A stretch of DNA of 64,000 nt. It comes from Phenylobacterium immobile (ATCC 35973). GTDB lineage: Bacteria > Pseudomonadota > Alphaproteobacteria > Caulobacterales > Caulobacteraceae. The notes beneath the pieces are model-generated. The model did not search any database and was not told the DNA's origin. It worked only from the letters and a program-made list of their open reading frames with translations. The translations under genes were made by a program, and so were the position numbers. Location of the stretch: the NCBI RefSeq assembly GCF_001375595.1, contig NZ_CVJQ01000001.1, positions 1,798,001 to 1,862,000 on the forward strand, given 5' to 3'. Below are positions 17,798 to 27,091 of this stretch, one piece after another. The stretch's first letter is position 1, and every line of letters starts with the position of its first letter.

Positions 17798-17856
17798 GCC
17801 GACGGCCGCCGCAGCCTCTTCCGCTGGGGCGGTGGGCGCCCTATTGACGCTGACCC

Positions 17857-20523
17857 ATGCTTGAAAAGTCATTCGATCCCAAGACCGCCGAACCACGCCT
17901 GTACAAGGCGTGGGAGGAGAGCGGCGCCTTCGCCCCGACGGACGATCCCGCGGCCGAGCCGTTCAGCATCGTCATCCCGCCGCCGAATGTGACCGGGTCC
18001 CTGCACATCGGGCATGCGCTGAACAACACCCTGCAGGACGTTCTGATCCGCTTCGAGCGGATGCGCGGCAAGGCGGCCCTGTGGCTGCCCGGGACCGACC
18101 ACGCCGGCATCGCCACCCAGATGGTGGTGGAGCGCAAGCTCGCCGCCGAGGGCAATATCGGCCGCCGCGAGATGGGCCGCGAAGCCTTCGTCGACAAGAT
18201 CTGGGAATGGAAGGCGGAGTCCGGCGGGACGATCGTCAACCAGTTGCGCCGGCTGGGCGCGTCCTGCGACTGGAGTCGTGAGCGCTTCACCCTGGACGAG
18301 GGGCTGTCCGCGGCGGTGCGCAAGGTGTTCGTCCAGCTGCACCGCGAAGGCCTGATCTATCGCGACAAGCGGCTGGTGAACTGGGACCCGCAGTTCCAAA
18401 CCGCCATCTCTGACCTGGAGGTCGAGCAGCGCGAGGTCGACGGCCACTACTGGCACTTCGCCTATCCGCTGGAAGATGGATCCGGCGAGATCGTCGTGGC
18501 GACGACGCGGCCTGAGACCATGCTGGGCGACAGCGCGGTCGCCGTTCACCCGGACGACGAGCGCTACAAGCACCTCGTTGGCAAAAAGGTGCGCCTGCCG
18601 ATCGTCGGCCGGCTGGTCCCGATCGTCGCCGACGACTACGCCGATCCTGAGAAGGGCTCGGGCGCGGTGAAGATCACCCCGGCGCACGACTTCAACGACT
18701 TCATGGTCGGCAAGCGTCATGACCTGCCGCAGATCAACATCCTGGACGACTTCGGCAAGATCAACGACAGCGCGCCGGAGGCCTACGTGGGCCTGGATCG
18801 CTTCGTCGCCCGCGACAAGATCGTCGCCGAGTTCGAGGCCCTGGACCTGCTGCGCGGGATCGAGAAGACGCGCCATGTGGTGCCGCACGGCGACCGCTCC
18901 GGGATTGTCGTCGAGCCGTACCTGACCGACCAGTGGTGGGTGAACGCCGAGGTCCTGGCGCGGCCGGCGATCGCGGCGGTCGAGAGCGGTGAGACCGCCT
19001 TCGTGCCCAAGCACTGGGAGAAGACCTATTTCGAGTGGATGCGGAACATCCAGCCGTGGTGCATTTCGCGCCAGCTGTGGTGGGGCCATCGGATTCCGGC
19101 GTGGTTCGGGCCGGACGGCGCCTGTTTCGTCGAAGAGACGGAAGCGGCGGCGCTAGCCGCCGCGCGGGCCCACTATGGCCGCGATGAACCGCTGAAGCAG
19201 GACGAGGACGTCCTCGACACCTGGTTCTCTTCAGCGCTGTGGCCTTTCTCGACGCTCGGCTGGCCGGATGAGACGAACGATCTGGCGCGGTTCTATCCGA
19301 CGCACACGCTGATCACCGGCTTCGACATCATCTTCTTCTGGGTGGCCCGGATGATGATGCAGGGCATCCACTTCATGGACGCCGCGCCCTTCAAGCGGGT
19401 GTTCATCAACGCCCTGGTGCGCGACGCCTCGGGCGCGAAGATGTCCAAGTCCAAGGGCAATGTCCTGGACCCGCTGGACCTGGTGGACGAGTTCGGCGCG
19501 GACGCGCTGCGCTTCACCCTGACGGCGATGTCGGGCGCGGCGCGGGACATCAAGCTCTCGCGCGAGCGCATTGAAGGTTATCGCAATTTCGGCACCAAAC
19601 TGTGGAATGCGGTCAACTTCGCTCAGCGCAATGGATGCGCCCGCGCCGAGGGCTTCGACCCAGCGACGACCAAGGTTCCTCTGAACCGCTGGCTCGTGGG
19701 CGAGACCCAGCGGACGGCGGCGGCGGTGACCCGGGCGCTCGCCGATTGCGCCTTCGACGAGGCGGCCAATGGTCTCTATCGGTTCAGCTGGAACCTGTTC
19801 TGCGACTGGTATGTCGAGCTCGCCAAGCCGATCCTGAATGGGACCGATGAGGCCGCGCGCGACGAGACGCGGGCGACGGCGGCCTGGGCTCTGGACGTGA
19901 TCCTGACCTTGCTGCACCCGGTCTCGCCGTTCCTGACCGAGGAGTTGTGGAGCCAGACGGCCGACCTGGGCGCGCCGCGGGCGCACAAGGGCCTGCTGAT
20001 TTCCGCGCGGTGGCCGGACTTGCCGGAAAGGCTGGCGGACGCGCAGGCTGACGCCGAGATCGCCCTGGTGATCGCCGCGATCAGCGAGGGCCGCTCGGTG
20101 CGCTCGGCGCTGAACGTGCCGCTGTCGGCCAAGCCGCCGCTTCTGGTGGTCGAGGCCGATGCGGCCCAGGCGGCGATCCTTGCGGCCGCTTCGCCGCAGA
20201 TCAGCCAGATGTTGCGCGTGTCAGGCGTCGAGACGGTGGCGTCGGCGCCGGCCGGCTCTATCCCTTACGTCGTCGAAGGCGTGACGCTGGCCCTGCCGGT
20301 CGCCGAGTTCATCGACTTGGCGGTGGAGAAGGCGCGCCTGACCAAGGAAGTCGCCAACCTGGGCGCCGACATCGATCGCACGGCGAAGAAACTGGGTAAC
20401 GCCGACTTTGTCGCTCGGGCGCCGGAAGAGGTTGTCGAGGAGAACCGTGAGCGGCTGGCGGAATCGCAAGCCGCCAAGGCCAAGCTGGAGGCCGCGCTTG
20501 GCCGCCTGGGCGAGGCCGCCTGA
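17857..20523 (+). CDS. valS: Valyl-tRNA synthetase
   Basis: An 888-residue class Ia aminoacyl-tRNA synthetase that charges tRNA-Val. The HIGH signature is at residues 50-53 (PNVTGSLHIGHALN) and KMSKS at 528-532. The CP1 editing domain lies between them (TTRPETMLGDSAVAVHP), the anticodon-binding helical domain follows, and a C-terminal coiled coil typical of ValRS ends the protein (VEKARLTKEVANLGADIDR to the end). Full length is present. It starts 59 bases after popZ and nine bases before tlyA, so the three may be cotranscribed. Confidence 0.98.
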   Translation: MLEKSFDPKTAEPRLYKAWEESGAFAPTDDPAAEPFSIVIPPPNVTGSLHIGHALNNTLQDVLIRFERMRGKAALWLPGTDHAGIATQMVVERKLAAEGNIGRREMGREAFVDKIWEWKAESGGTIVNQLRRLGASCDWSRERFTLDEGLSAAVRKVFVQLHREGLIYRDKRLVNWDPQFQTAISDLEVEQREVDGHYWHFAYPLEDGSGEIVVATTRPETMLGDSAVAVHPDDERYKHLVGKKVRLPIVGRLVPIVADDYADPEKGSGAVKITPAHDFNDFMVGKRHDLPQINILDDFGKINDSAPEAYVGLDRFVARDKIVAEFEALDLLRGIEKTRHVVPHGDRSGIVVEPYLTDQWWVNAEVLARPAIAAVESGETAFVPKHWEKTYFEWMRNIQPWCISRQLWWGHRIPAWFGPDGACFVEETEAAALAAARAHYGRDEPLKQDEDVLDTWFSSALWPFSTLGWPDETNDLARFYPTHTLITGFDIIFFWVARMMMQGIHFMDAAPFKRVFINALVRDASGAKMSKSKGNVLDPLDLVDEFGADALRFTLTAMSGAARDIKLSRERIEGYRNFGTKLWNAVNFAQRNGCARAEGFDPATTKVPLNRWLVGETQRTAAAVTRALADCAFDEAANGLYRFSWNLFCDWYVELAKPILNGTDEAARDETRATAAWALDVILTLLHPVSPFLTEELWSQTADLGAPRAHKGLLISARWPDLPERLADAQADAEIALVIAAISEGRSVRSALNVPLSAKPPLLVVEADAAQAAILAAASPQISQMLRVSGVETVASAPAGSIPYVVEGVTLALPVAEFIDLAVEKARLTKEVANLGADIDRTAKKLGNADFVARAPEEVVEENRERLAESQAAKAKLEAALGRLGEAA

Positions 20524-20531
20524 GCTAGCGC

Positions 20532-21281
20532 ATGAAGCAACGCGCCGACCTTCTGCTGGTCGCGCGTGGCCTCTTCGACAGCCGCGCCAAAGCGCGCGCG
20601 GCGATCGAGGCCGGCGGGGTGACGGCGGATGGCCGGCCGGTGACGAGGGCGGCGGAACTGATTGGCCTTGACGCGGAGATCGTCGCTGCGCCCGCCCACC
20701 CGTGGGTCGGCCGCGGCGGACTGAAACTGGCGCACGCCTTCAAGCTCTGGGAGATCGAGGTAGTCGGCAAGACCGTTGTGGATGTCGGCGCCTCGACCGG
20801 CGGGTTCACCCAGGTCTGTCTGGAGGCGGGGGCGGCGCGGGTTTTCGCCGTCGATGTCGGGCGTGGGCAGTTGCACCCGAGCCTAGCGGTCGATTCGCGG
20901 GTCACGAACCTGGAGGCGACTGACGCGCGCGCGCTGACGCGTGCGCTTGTGCCTGCGCCCATCCATCTGGTCGTGAGCGACGTCAGCTTCATTGGTCTGG
21001 CCAAGGCGTTGCCTGCCGCGCTTGAGCTTGCTGAGGCGGGCGCTGTGCTGGTCTGTCTGGTCAAGCCGCAGTTCGAGGCGGGACCGGGCGTGGTGGGCAA
21101 GGGTGGGATCATCAAGGATCTTGCGGTTCGGCGAGGCGCGCTGGAGCGTGTCGTCGGCTGGCTGAACCTGGAGGGCTGGACGGTTCAGGCCACGGCGGAC
21201 AGCCCCATCGTCGGCGGCGACGGGAACCACGAGTTTCTGCTGTGGGCCGTCAAGCGCCGCTGGACGTCCCATGTTATCTGA
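20532..21281 (+). CDS. tlyA: TlyA-family rRNA 2'-O-methyltransferase
   Basis: A 249-residue RNA methyltransferase with an N-terminal S4 RNA-binding domain (about residues 1-60, KQRADLLLVARGLFDSRAKA) and an FtsJ/RrmJ-type Rossmann domain. The S-adenosylmethionine loop is VVDVGASTGGFTQVCLEAG. Candidate K-D-K-E catalytic residues are in GGLKLAHA, LVVSDVSF, CLVKPQFE and GNHEFLL. TlyA enzymes methylate 16S (and in some species 23S) rRNA cytidines at the ribose and are also called hemolysin A family proteins, though they are not toxins. The gene is nine bases downstream of valS and ends just before a strong bidirectional terminator. Confidence 0.93.
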   Translation: MKQRADLLLVARGLFDSRAKARAAIEAGGVTADGRPVTRAAELIGLDAEIVAAPAHPWVGRGGLKLAHAFKLWEIEVVGKTVVDVGASTGGFTQVCLEAGAARVFAVDVGRGQLHPSLAVDSRVTNLEATDARALTRALVPAPIHLVVSDVSFIGLAKALPAALELAEAGAVLVCLVKPQFEAGPGVVGKGGIIKDLAVRRGALERVVGWLNLEGWTVQATADSPIVGGDGNHEFLLWAVKRRWTSHVI

Positions 21282-21295
21282 CGGCCAAAGAAAAA

Positions 21296-21321
21296 GGCCC
21301 CGCAGCTGGGGCTGCGGGGCC
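21296..21321. terminator. Bidirectional rho-independent terminator between tlyA and TonB receptor gene
   Basis: A perfect 11-bp stem, GGCCCCGCAGC (21296-21306) and GCTGCGGGGCC (21311-21321), with loop TGGG. An A-rich run (21288-21295) precedes it and TTCTCCTT follows, so it can stop transcripts from both convergent genes. Confidence 0.88.
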
Positions 21322-21344
21322 TTCTCCTTACGCGTTTACTAAAC

Positions 21345-23693
21345 CTAGTACTTCTTCACCACCCGCAGACCGAAGGTGCGCGGATAGGGCATGTTGATCA
21401 GGATCGACGGCTGTTGACCGAGCCGCGGGCTGGGGGGTTGTTCCGCCAGGTTGCCGTAGCCGAGACCGGCGTCGAACACCGTCTTCTCGCCAGTCGCATT
21501 GTTGACGAACAGCGTGACGTCCGTCTCCTGGTCCAGGAAGGTATAGGTCGCCGACAGGGTCAGGCGGTTATACGGCTTCAGCTTGATCAGGTTCGCGATG
21601 TCGACGAAGCGCTCGCCGGTGTAGGTCCAGTCGCCGCGGAACGACAGCTGGTTGCTCCCCATCGGGATGCGGTATTCGCTCGACCCGGTCATCGTCCACC
21701 GCGGCGTCTGTTGCGAGGTCAGGCCTTCGAGCGTGGCCCGGTCGCTGTTGATGCCAAAGAGGTTGATCAGGGTCGAGTTGGTGGCGCCGCCGCCCGTGTA
21801 TTTATGGCGGGCGTAGCCGACACCGTAGAAGATGTCCCACTGCGGCGTGGCGTAGAAGGTGCCGGAGAACTCGGCGCCCTTAATGTCCGACTGGCCGCCG
21901 TTGCCGTTGGTGGTCGTCAGCAGACCGGCCGAGTTCAGGGCGAAGGTCGAAACCTGCTGGTTCGAGACCTTCATCTGATAGACCGCCGATTCGAAGCTCA
22001 CGCGGCGATCAAACAGCGTGCCCTTCAGGCCGACTTCGTAGTTCTTGACGTATTCCGGACGCAGGTAGTTGGCGTTCTGGAAGTCCAGGGCCGCCTGGCG
22101 CGTCAGAGCCGAGTTCGAGGCGCTGATGATGCCGCTCTTGGTGCCTTCCGAGTAGAGGGCGTAGCCGAGCAGCGAGGGCGTGAACTTATAGTCCAGGGTG
22201 AAGCGGGGAAGGAAATCCTTCTCCGTCCGCGAGAACGCCGCGGTGTAGCGTTGGCAGAACGACAGGTCACAGTCGTTCACGAAGAGCTTCTCGGACTGAT
22301 AGCGACCTTCCGCCGTGAGGTTGAGGTTCTCCAGGATCGGGTAGCTCACGCTGCCGTAGATGGCCCGGTTCAGCGTGCGCTGAGCGGCCTGCGTGCGGCG
22401 CGGCGAGTCTGGCACCAGGGTGAATGGCGAGAAGACGATCCGGCCGTACTGGGCGTAGTTGGAGTAGGAGTCCTTGAAGTGGAAGGCGCCGAGCGTCCAC
22501 TTCAGCTTCTGTTCCGCCGGCGACGACACGCGGATCTGATGCGCGACGGTGCGGGTTTGGTTCTGGATGGGGTTTAGGACTTCCTTGGCGCCGACCAGCA
22601 TCGGGTCGCCCAGCCAACGGTTGGTCGCATCAGCCCACCAGCGGTTGTACTCGCTGAAGTACTCCCCCGAGTAGTTGAACTGATAGCCGCCCGGCAGCTC
22701 CTGGTCGATGATGGCGTAGAGCATCAGGCGGCGACGGTCGCGGTCGCCACCATGGTCCGGCAGGACGCCGAGCGAATTGCCGAACTTGTCGGTGCGGTAG
22801 AACGAATCCGGGATGGTGAAGGTCGGGTAGGTCTGGCCCGTCGGATAGGTCACGTCGAACGCGGCCATGTCCTGACGATAGGCCGTCCAGGAGATTTGGT
22901 GACCGTCGTCGTCCTCGTCGTACATGGCGCGGAAGCGGATCGAGGTCGTGTCGGTGGGACGGGCGATGAACGCCGCGGCCAGGTTGATCGAGTCTTGCTC
23001 GCCCAGCTTGCCGCCGTAGTTGCGCTCGGTGAACACGCCGCCGCGGTGGAACTTGCGGCCGGAGAAGCTGGCGTACAGCTTATCTTCGATGATCGGCACG
23101 TTGATCACGCCGTTAACGTCGTAGCTGTTTTTCGTCTGCACTTCAGCCGTGACGCGGCCTGAGACCGTCATCGATTCCGGAATGCGCGTGATGTAGTTGA
23201 TCGCGCCGGCGTAGGTCGAACGGCCGAAGTGCGTCGACTGCGGACCCTTCAGCACTTCGACGCGCTCCAGATCCTGCAGGTTGAAGGAGGTCGCTTCACC
23301 GGCGATGTAGACGCCATCCACGAAGAACGACACGCCCTGCTTCTGGGTGTTGTAGGTGTTCGGGTTCAGGCCGCGCATGCTGATGAAGGCTTGGCCGCGC
23401 AGGTTGGCGATGTAGTTGAAGCTCGGCGCGAGGCGCGACAAGTCCATGACGCCCTTCAGATTCGCCTTCTGAATCGCATCAGCGCCGATGACGTTGATGG
23501 TCAGCGGAATGTCAGCAAGACGCTCGCCACGGCTCCGGGCCGTGACAACCAGTTCCTCAACGCCGCCATCGGCCGCAGCGTCAGCCGCGACGGTCTGGGC
23601 GTGCGCCGCACCAGCCGAAAGGGCGAGCGCGCTGGCCCCAGCGATGCAGAAGCGCCGGAAATTATGAGACTTATTAGGTGGTAGGTGCGTCAT
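21345..23693 (-). CDS. TonB-dependent outer-membrane receptor
   Basis: A 782-residue outer-membrane active transporter. The signal peptide is about residues 1-32 (FCIAGASALALSAGAAHAQ). A plug domain follows with a TonB-box-like VEELVVTARS and the plug motif FISMRGLNP, then a 22-stranded barrel ending in LRVVKKY. The ligand (siderophore, glycan, cobalamin or aromatic compound) cannot be read; no transport partners adjoin. The ATG at 23693 is preferred over the upstream in-frame start at 23744, because it has a GGGGA ribosome-binding site and a normal signal peptide. A perfect palindrome (23721-23740) lies 28-47 bases upstream of this start, so a repressor probably controls the gene. Confidence 0.93.
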   Translation of the reverse strand: MTHLPPNKSHNFRRFCIAGASALALSAGAAHAQTVAADAAADGGVEELVVTARSRGERLADIPLTINVIGADAIQKANLKGVMDLSRLAPSFNYIANLRGQAFISMRGLNPNTYNTQKQGVSFFVDGVYIAGEATSFNLQDLERVEVLKGPQSTHFGRSTYAGAINYITRIPESMTVSGRVTAEVQTKNSYDVNGVINVPIIEDKLYASFSGRKFHRGGVFTERNYGGKLGEQDSINLAAAFIARPTDTTSIRFRAMYDEDDDGHQISWTAYRQDMAAFDVTYPTGQTYPTFTIPDSFYRTDKFGNSLGVLPDHGGDRDRRRLMLYAIIDQELPGGYQFNYSGEYFSEYNRWWADATNRWLGDPMLVGAKEVLNPIQNQTRTVAHQIRVSSPAEQKLKWTLGAFHFKDSYSNYAQYGRIVFSPFTLVPDSPRRTQAAQRTLNRAIYGSVSYPILENLNLTAEGRYQSEKLFVNDCDLSFCQRYTAAFSRTEKDFLPRFTLDYKFTPSLLGYALYSEGTKSGIISASNSALTRQAALDFQNANYLRPEYVKNYEVGLKGTLFDRRVSFESAVYQMKVSNQQVSTFALNSAGLLTTTNGNGGQSDIKGAEFSGTFYATPQWDIFYGVGYARHKYTGGGATNSTLINLFGINSDRATLEGLTSQQTPRWTMTGSSEYRIPMGSNQLSFRGDWTYTGERFVDIANLIKLKPYNRLTLSATYTFLDQETDVTLFVNNATGEKTVFDAGLGYGNLAEQPPSPRLGQQPSILINMPYPRTFGLRVVKKY

Positions 23694-23720
23694 GCTTAGT
23701 CCCCAACTTGTTGTTCGGGT

Positions 23721-23740
23721 TTGGTATAATGATATACCAA
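23721..23740 (-). promoter_or_regulatory. Perfect palindromic operator upstream of TonB receptor gene
   Basis: TTGGTATA and TATACCAA form perfect 8-bp arms around the spacer ATGA. The form is like GntR-family operators (for example UxuR/ExuR-type TTGGTATACCAA sites), with a four-base-longer centre. Its position 28-47 bases before the receptor start suits repression by steric block. The regulator is not encoded nearby. Confidence 0.65.
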
Positions 23741-23957
23741 GCATAACTTTAGGTCATTTGGACAAGCAAGGCGCTTTCCGGGAAATCGCCTAAGTTTTGG
23801 CTATTTCTTGCCTCGGAGACCAAAAATAGGGCGCCGCTCACTGGGCGTGTCTTGCGCGCCGCTGCCAAGAATGTCTTCCGCCCACGGTAGGACCGACGCC
23901 AGTCCGACCAGCGGGGCGGCTCGCCGCCCGATGACTGCGGCTCCGCATCCGCATAGA

Positions 23958-23989
23958 GAATGGCCCCACGACGGGGCGTGGGGCCATTC
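23958..23989 (-). terminator. Long hairpin downstream of the glycine-zipper gene
   Basis: A 13-bp perfect stem, GAATGGCCCCACG (23958-23970) with CGTGGGGCCATTC (23977-23989), loop ACGGGG. It lies about 30 bases past the stop of the minus-strand gene at 24020. No clear T-run follows on either strand, so it may be a terminator or an RNA-stabilising structure. Confidence 0.6.
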
Positions 23990-24019
23990 ATACGTCAACG
24001 GCTATCTGTCGAAGCCCGT

Positions 24020-24631
24020 CTAGTCGACGACTTGATAGCGCCCGTTGTTATCCGGGCAGACGCGAACCATGCGCTTCTGCGTGCGGCCGTCCGGCATATA
24101 GATTGGGCTTTCGGCCAGGGTGCAGCCGTCGGCGTCCGCGCCGCCCTGGACGACTGGGCGCTCGATGACCGTCACATGGTCGCGTGGGTCGTAGCCGCCG
24201 CCGTAGCCCCCGTCATAGTAGTTGCCGCGATAGTAGCCCCGGCCGCCGGTGTAGAGGTCGTCGCGGTAGCCGCCCGTGTAGCCTCCATTGTAGCCATAGA
24301 CCGGGCGCTGAGCGGGATAATAGGCGCGGCTGGACTCGCAGGCGGCGCCACGGTTGCCCACAACGCCGCCGACCACGGCGCCCAGGACGCCGCCCAGGAC
24401 TGAGCCCTCGGTGCGGCGGCCACGGGCGGCCAGTTGCGAACCGATGACAGCGCCGCCGCCGCCGCCGAGCAGGGCGCCGACCGTAGCCCGCGAGGTCGCC
24501 TCGCGCTGGCAGGGATCATAGTAGTAGCCGCCGCCGTAAGGCTGGGCCATGGCGGCGGGCGCCTGGGCGGTAGCGAAGGCGCCGGCCACGGCGGCCAGAC
24601 CCAGAGCAGCAGCGGTGAAGCGCTTGGTCAT
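24020..24631 (-). CDS. Secreted glycine-zipper (17-kDa antigen-like) protein
   Basis: A 203-residue exported protein. The signal peptide (about residues 1-30, MTKRFTAAALGLAAVAGAFA then QAPAAMAQ) is followed by a tyrosine/glycine-rich stretch. A glycine-zipper 2TM segment comes next (VGALLGGGGGAVIGSQLAA and VLGGVLGAVVGGVVGN), a fold found in the Rickettsia 17-kDa antigen and related envelope proteins. The C-terminal half has tandem YxGGYxGG-type repeats and ends with a conserved-looking segment containing two cysteines. Another cysteine pair (DPCQREA and AACESS) flanks the zipper. The cleavage site is not at a lipobox, so it is probably periplasmic or membrane-inserted. The ATG at 24631 with GAGGGA upstream is preferred over 24667. 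The role in the envelope is unknown. Confidence 0.82.
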   Translation of the reverse strand: MTKRFTAAALGLAAVAGAFATAQAPAAMAQPYGGGYYYDPCQREATSRATVGALLGGGGGAVIGSQLAARGRRTEGSVLGGVLGAVVGGVVGNRGAACESSRAYYPAQRPVYGYNGGYTGGYRDDLYTGGRGYYRGNYYDGGYGGGYDPRDHVTVIERPVVQGGADADGCTLAESPIYMPDGRTQKRMVRVCPDNNGRYQVVD

Positions 24632-24851
24632 CGGAATAGTCCCTCGTCTCGAATGCGACGCCTTCATCGGCGTTTCGGCGGCTGTTTTGGCCCACGCAAG
24701 CTGAACGATCGTTGAGCGGGCCGTTCATCTTCATTCATCTTCCGGCATCTTGGCGTATATGGGGCGGCTTCGCCTGGATCGGACCCTCCCTTTGAGAAAC
24801 GCACGTCACCACCGGAAGACCCCGCCCAGAGGGGACAGGGGTGACAGGCCG

Positions 24852-26093
24852 GTGGGCGAACCCATCGAGGCGGCGATCGTGGAGGTGGCGGGCGAGGGCG
24901 ACGGCGTCTCCGACCGTGGCGTCTATGTGCCCTTCACCCTGCCGGGCGAGCGCGTGCGCGCCACCGGCGCGGGCGATCGGCGCGAGTTGCTGGAGGTGCT
25001 GGAGGCCAGCGCCGAGCGCGTGACCCCGCCGTGCCCGCATTTCGGCGTCTGCGGCGGCTGCGCTCTGCAGCACTGGGCCGATGCGCCCTATCTGGCCTGG
25101 AAGGTGGAACGCCTGCGCAAGACGCTCGCGCTGCAGCACCTGGAGACCGAGATCCTGCCGCCGACGGCGGCGCGGCCGCACACGCGCCGCCGGTTGGCGC
25201 TGCACGCGCGACCGGGCGGGCGCGAGGTGGCCAGGCTGGGCTACAAGGCGCGCAAGTCCTGGTCGCTGGTCGAGATCTCGGTCTGCCCGATCGCCGATCC
25301 CGCCCTTGAAGCCGCCCTGCCGGCGCTGCGGCGCCTGGCCGCCCCGCTGTTCGAACACCCGAAGTCCGCGCCGACCCTGCACGTGACGCTCACCCAGACG
25401 GGTATCGACGTCGACATCAGCGGCGTTGAGCGCAAGAGCGGCGGCCTGTCGGCCGATGCGCGCATGACGCTCGCCGAGCGGGCGGCCGAGGCCGATTTCG
25501 CCCGGGTGACGATCGATGGCGAAGTCGCCTACCTGGCGCGCCACCCGAGCGTGCGGATGGGCCCGGCGATTGTCGACCTGCCGGCGGGGGGCTTCCTGCA
25601 GGCGACCGCGGACGCGGAAGCGGCGATGGCCGCCTTCGCCGTGGAGGCTGCTAGGGGCGCGACGCGGATCGCCGATCTCTATTGCGGAGCAGGCACCTTC
25701 ACCTTCCGGCTGGCGGCGATCGCGCCCGTCCATGCGGCTGATTTCACCGCACCGGCGATCGCGGCGCTCAGCCGCGCGGTCGCCTCTGCGCCGGGTCTGC
25801 ACGGGATCACCGCCGAGGCGCGTGACCTGGTGCGCCGGCCGGTCCTGGCGGAGGAGCTGCGGAAGACAGACGTGGCGCTGTTCGACCCGCCGCGGGCGGG
25901 CGCCGCCGAACAGACCGCTGAGCTGGCGCGATCGAAGGTCGCCCGGGTGATCGGGGTGTCCTGCAACCCCGCGACCTTCGCCCGCGACGCACGTATGTTG
26001 GTCGATGCGGGCTTCCGGCTTGAAAAGGTCGCGCCCATTGACCAGTTCCTTTGGTCACCGCACATCGAACTCATCAGCATATTCAGCCGGTAG
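24852..26093 (+). CDS. RlmD/RumA/TrmA-family RNA (uracil-5-)-methyltransferase with Fe-S cysteines
   Basis: A class I SAM-dependent enzyme making 5-methyluridine in rRNA or tRNA. An N-terminal TRAM-like segment ([18 protein letters not shown]) precedes the [4Fe-4S] cysteines in [10 protein letters not shown] (C-x5-C-x2-C) with a fourth in [10 protein letters not shown]. The SAM-binding region is [14 protein letters not shown], and the nucleophile cysteine is in [13 protein letters not shown] near the C-terminus. I place the start at the GTG at 24852, because the TRAM segment begins right after it. The frame is open further to 24750, where the extra residues are arginine-rich and unlike the family. 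The protein is about 413 residues. A MsnO8-type oxidoreductase gene starts five bases after the stop. Confidence 0.88.
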   Translation: MGEPIEAAIVEVAGEGDGVSDRGVYVPFTLPGERVRATGAGDRRELLEVLEASAERVTPPCPHFGVCGGCALQHWADAPYLAWKVERLRKTLALQHLETEILPPTAARPHTRRRLALHARPGGREVARLGYKARKSWSLVEISVCPIADPALEAALPALRRLAAPLFEHPKSAPTLHVTLTQTGIDVDISGVERKSGGLSADARMTLAERAAEADFARVTIDGEVAYLARHPSVRMGPAIVDLPAGGFLQATADAEAAMAAFAVEAARGATRIADLYCGAGTFTFRLAAIAPVHAADFTAPAIAALSRAVASAPGLHGITAEARDLVRRPVLAEELRKTDVALFDPPRAGAAEQTAELARSKVARVIGVSCNPATFARDARMLVDAGFRLEKVAPIDQFLWSPHIELISIFSR

Positions 26094-26098
26094 GGCCC

Positions 26099-27091
26099 AT
26101 GATTCCGTTTTCTGTCCTCGACTTGTCGCCGGTTGTTGAGGGCGGAAACGTCTCGCAGTCCCTGAAGAACAGCGCCGATCTCGCCCAGTATGTGGAGAAG
26201 GCCGGCTATAACCGCGTGTGGTTGGCCGAGCACCACAACATGGCGGGCATCGCCAGCGCGGCGACCTCGGTGGTCATCGGCCATGTGGCGGCCGCCACCC
26301 GCGAAATCCGCGTCGGCGCCGGCGGGGTGATGCTGCCGAACCATGCGCCCATGGCGATCGCCGAGCAGTTCGGCACGCTCAACGCCCTGTTCCCCGGCCG
26401 CATCGACCTGGGTGTCGGCCGCGCGCCGGGATCGGACCAGTACGCCGCGCGCGCCTTGCGCCGGACGCTGGACGGCGACGTCGACCGTTTTCCGCAGGAT
26501 GTGTTGGAGCTGATGGCCTATTTCCAGCCCGCGCAGGAGGGCCAGCCGCTGCAGGCCGTCCCCGGCGAGGGGCAGGACGTGCCGGTGTGGATTCTGGGTT
26601 CGAGCCTGTTCGGCGCGTCGCTGGCGGCCGCGCTGGGCCTGCCGTTCGCCTTCGCCTCGCACTTCGCCCCGGAAATGCTGGACCAGGCGGTGGAGATCTA
26701 CCGCGAGCGGTTCACGCCCTCTGAGACCCTGGATAAGCCCTATCTGATGCTGGGCGTCAGCTGCCTGGCCGCGCCGACCGACGAAGAGGCGCAGTACCTG
26801 TTCACCAGCCAGAAGGCCTCCTTCTATCGCTCGCGCACGACGGGGCGTGGCCGCATGCAGCCGCCGAGCCGGGATTGGGATGACGCGTTGCTGCAGAACA
26901 TTCCGCACGCCGGGATCAAGGCCGCCGTCGTCGGCGGTCCGGCGACGGTGAAGGCCGGTCTTGAAGCGATCATCGCCAAACACAAGGCCGATGAGCTGAT
27001 CATCGCCTCCAGCGTCTTCGCCCATGAGCTGCGCAAGCGCTCCTACGGTCTGATCGCAGAGGCCGGCGGCCTGACGCCGCGGGCGCTTTAG
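26099..27091 (+). CDS. Luciferase-like FMN oxidoreductase, MsnO8 family
   Basis: A 330-residue LLM-class flavin oxidoreductase. The start [16 protein letters not shown], the segment [17 protein letters not shown] and the pattern [16 protein letters not shown] are characteristic of the MsnO8 family. These TIM-barrel enzymes are thought to use reduced FMN or F420-like cofactors; the substrate for this subfamily is unknown. The ATG at 26099 is taken because family members start MIP-x-S-x-L-D; the frame stays open to 26051 inside the upstream gene. Its 3' end overlaps the convergent radical SAM gene by four bases. Confidence 0.88.
   Translation: MIPFSVLDLSPVVEGGNVSQSLKNSADLAQYVEKAGYNRVWLAEHHNMAGIASAATSVVIGHVAAATREIRVGAGGVMLPNHAPMAIAEQFGTLNALFPGRIDLGVGRAPGSDQYAARALRRTLDGDVDRFPQDVLELMAYFQPAQEGQPLQAVPGEGQDVPVWILGSSLFGASLAAALGLPFAFASHFAPEMLDQAVEIYRERFTPSETLDKPYLMLGVSCLAAPTDEEAQYLFTSQKASFYRSRTTGRGRMQPPSRDWDDALLQNIPHAGIKAAVVGGPATVKAGLEAIIAKHKADELIIASSVFAHELRKRSYGLIAEAGGLTPRAL

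Larger units (their letters stand above)
23694..24019. other. 326-base intergenic region with operator and terminator
   Basis: This gap between two minus-strand genes holds the TonB receptor's 5' region with a perfect palindrome at 23721-23740, an AT-rich stretch to about 23765, and a long hairpin at 23958-23989 behind the glycine-zipper gene. Short open frames here on both strands look non-coding: they run through the hairpin and show no family resemblance. Confidence 0.6.

Noticed and set aside
23749-23998. Short minus-strand ORFs (65-80 residues) between the TonB receptor and glycine-zipper genes
   Set aside because: They run through the 23958-23989 hairpin, lack a ribosome-binding site and show no family features.
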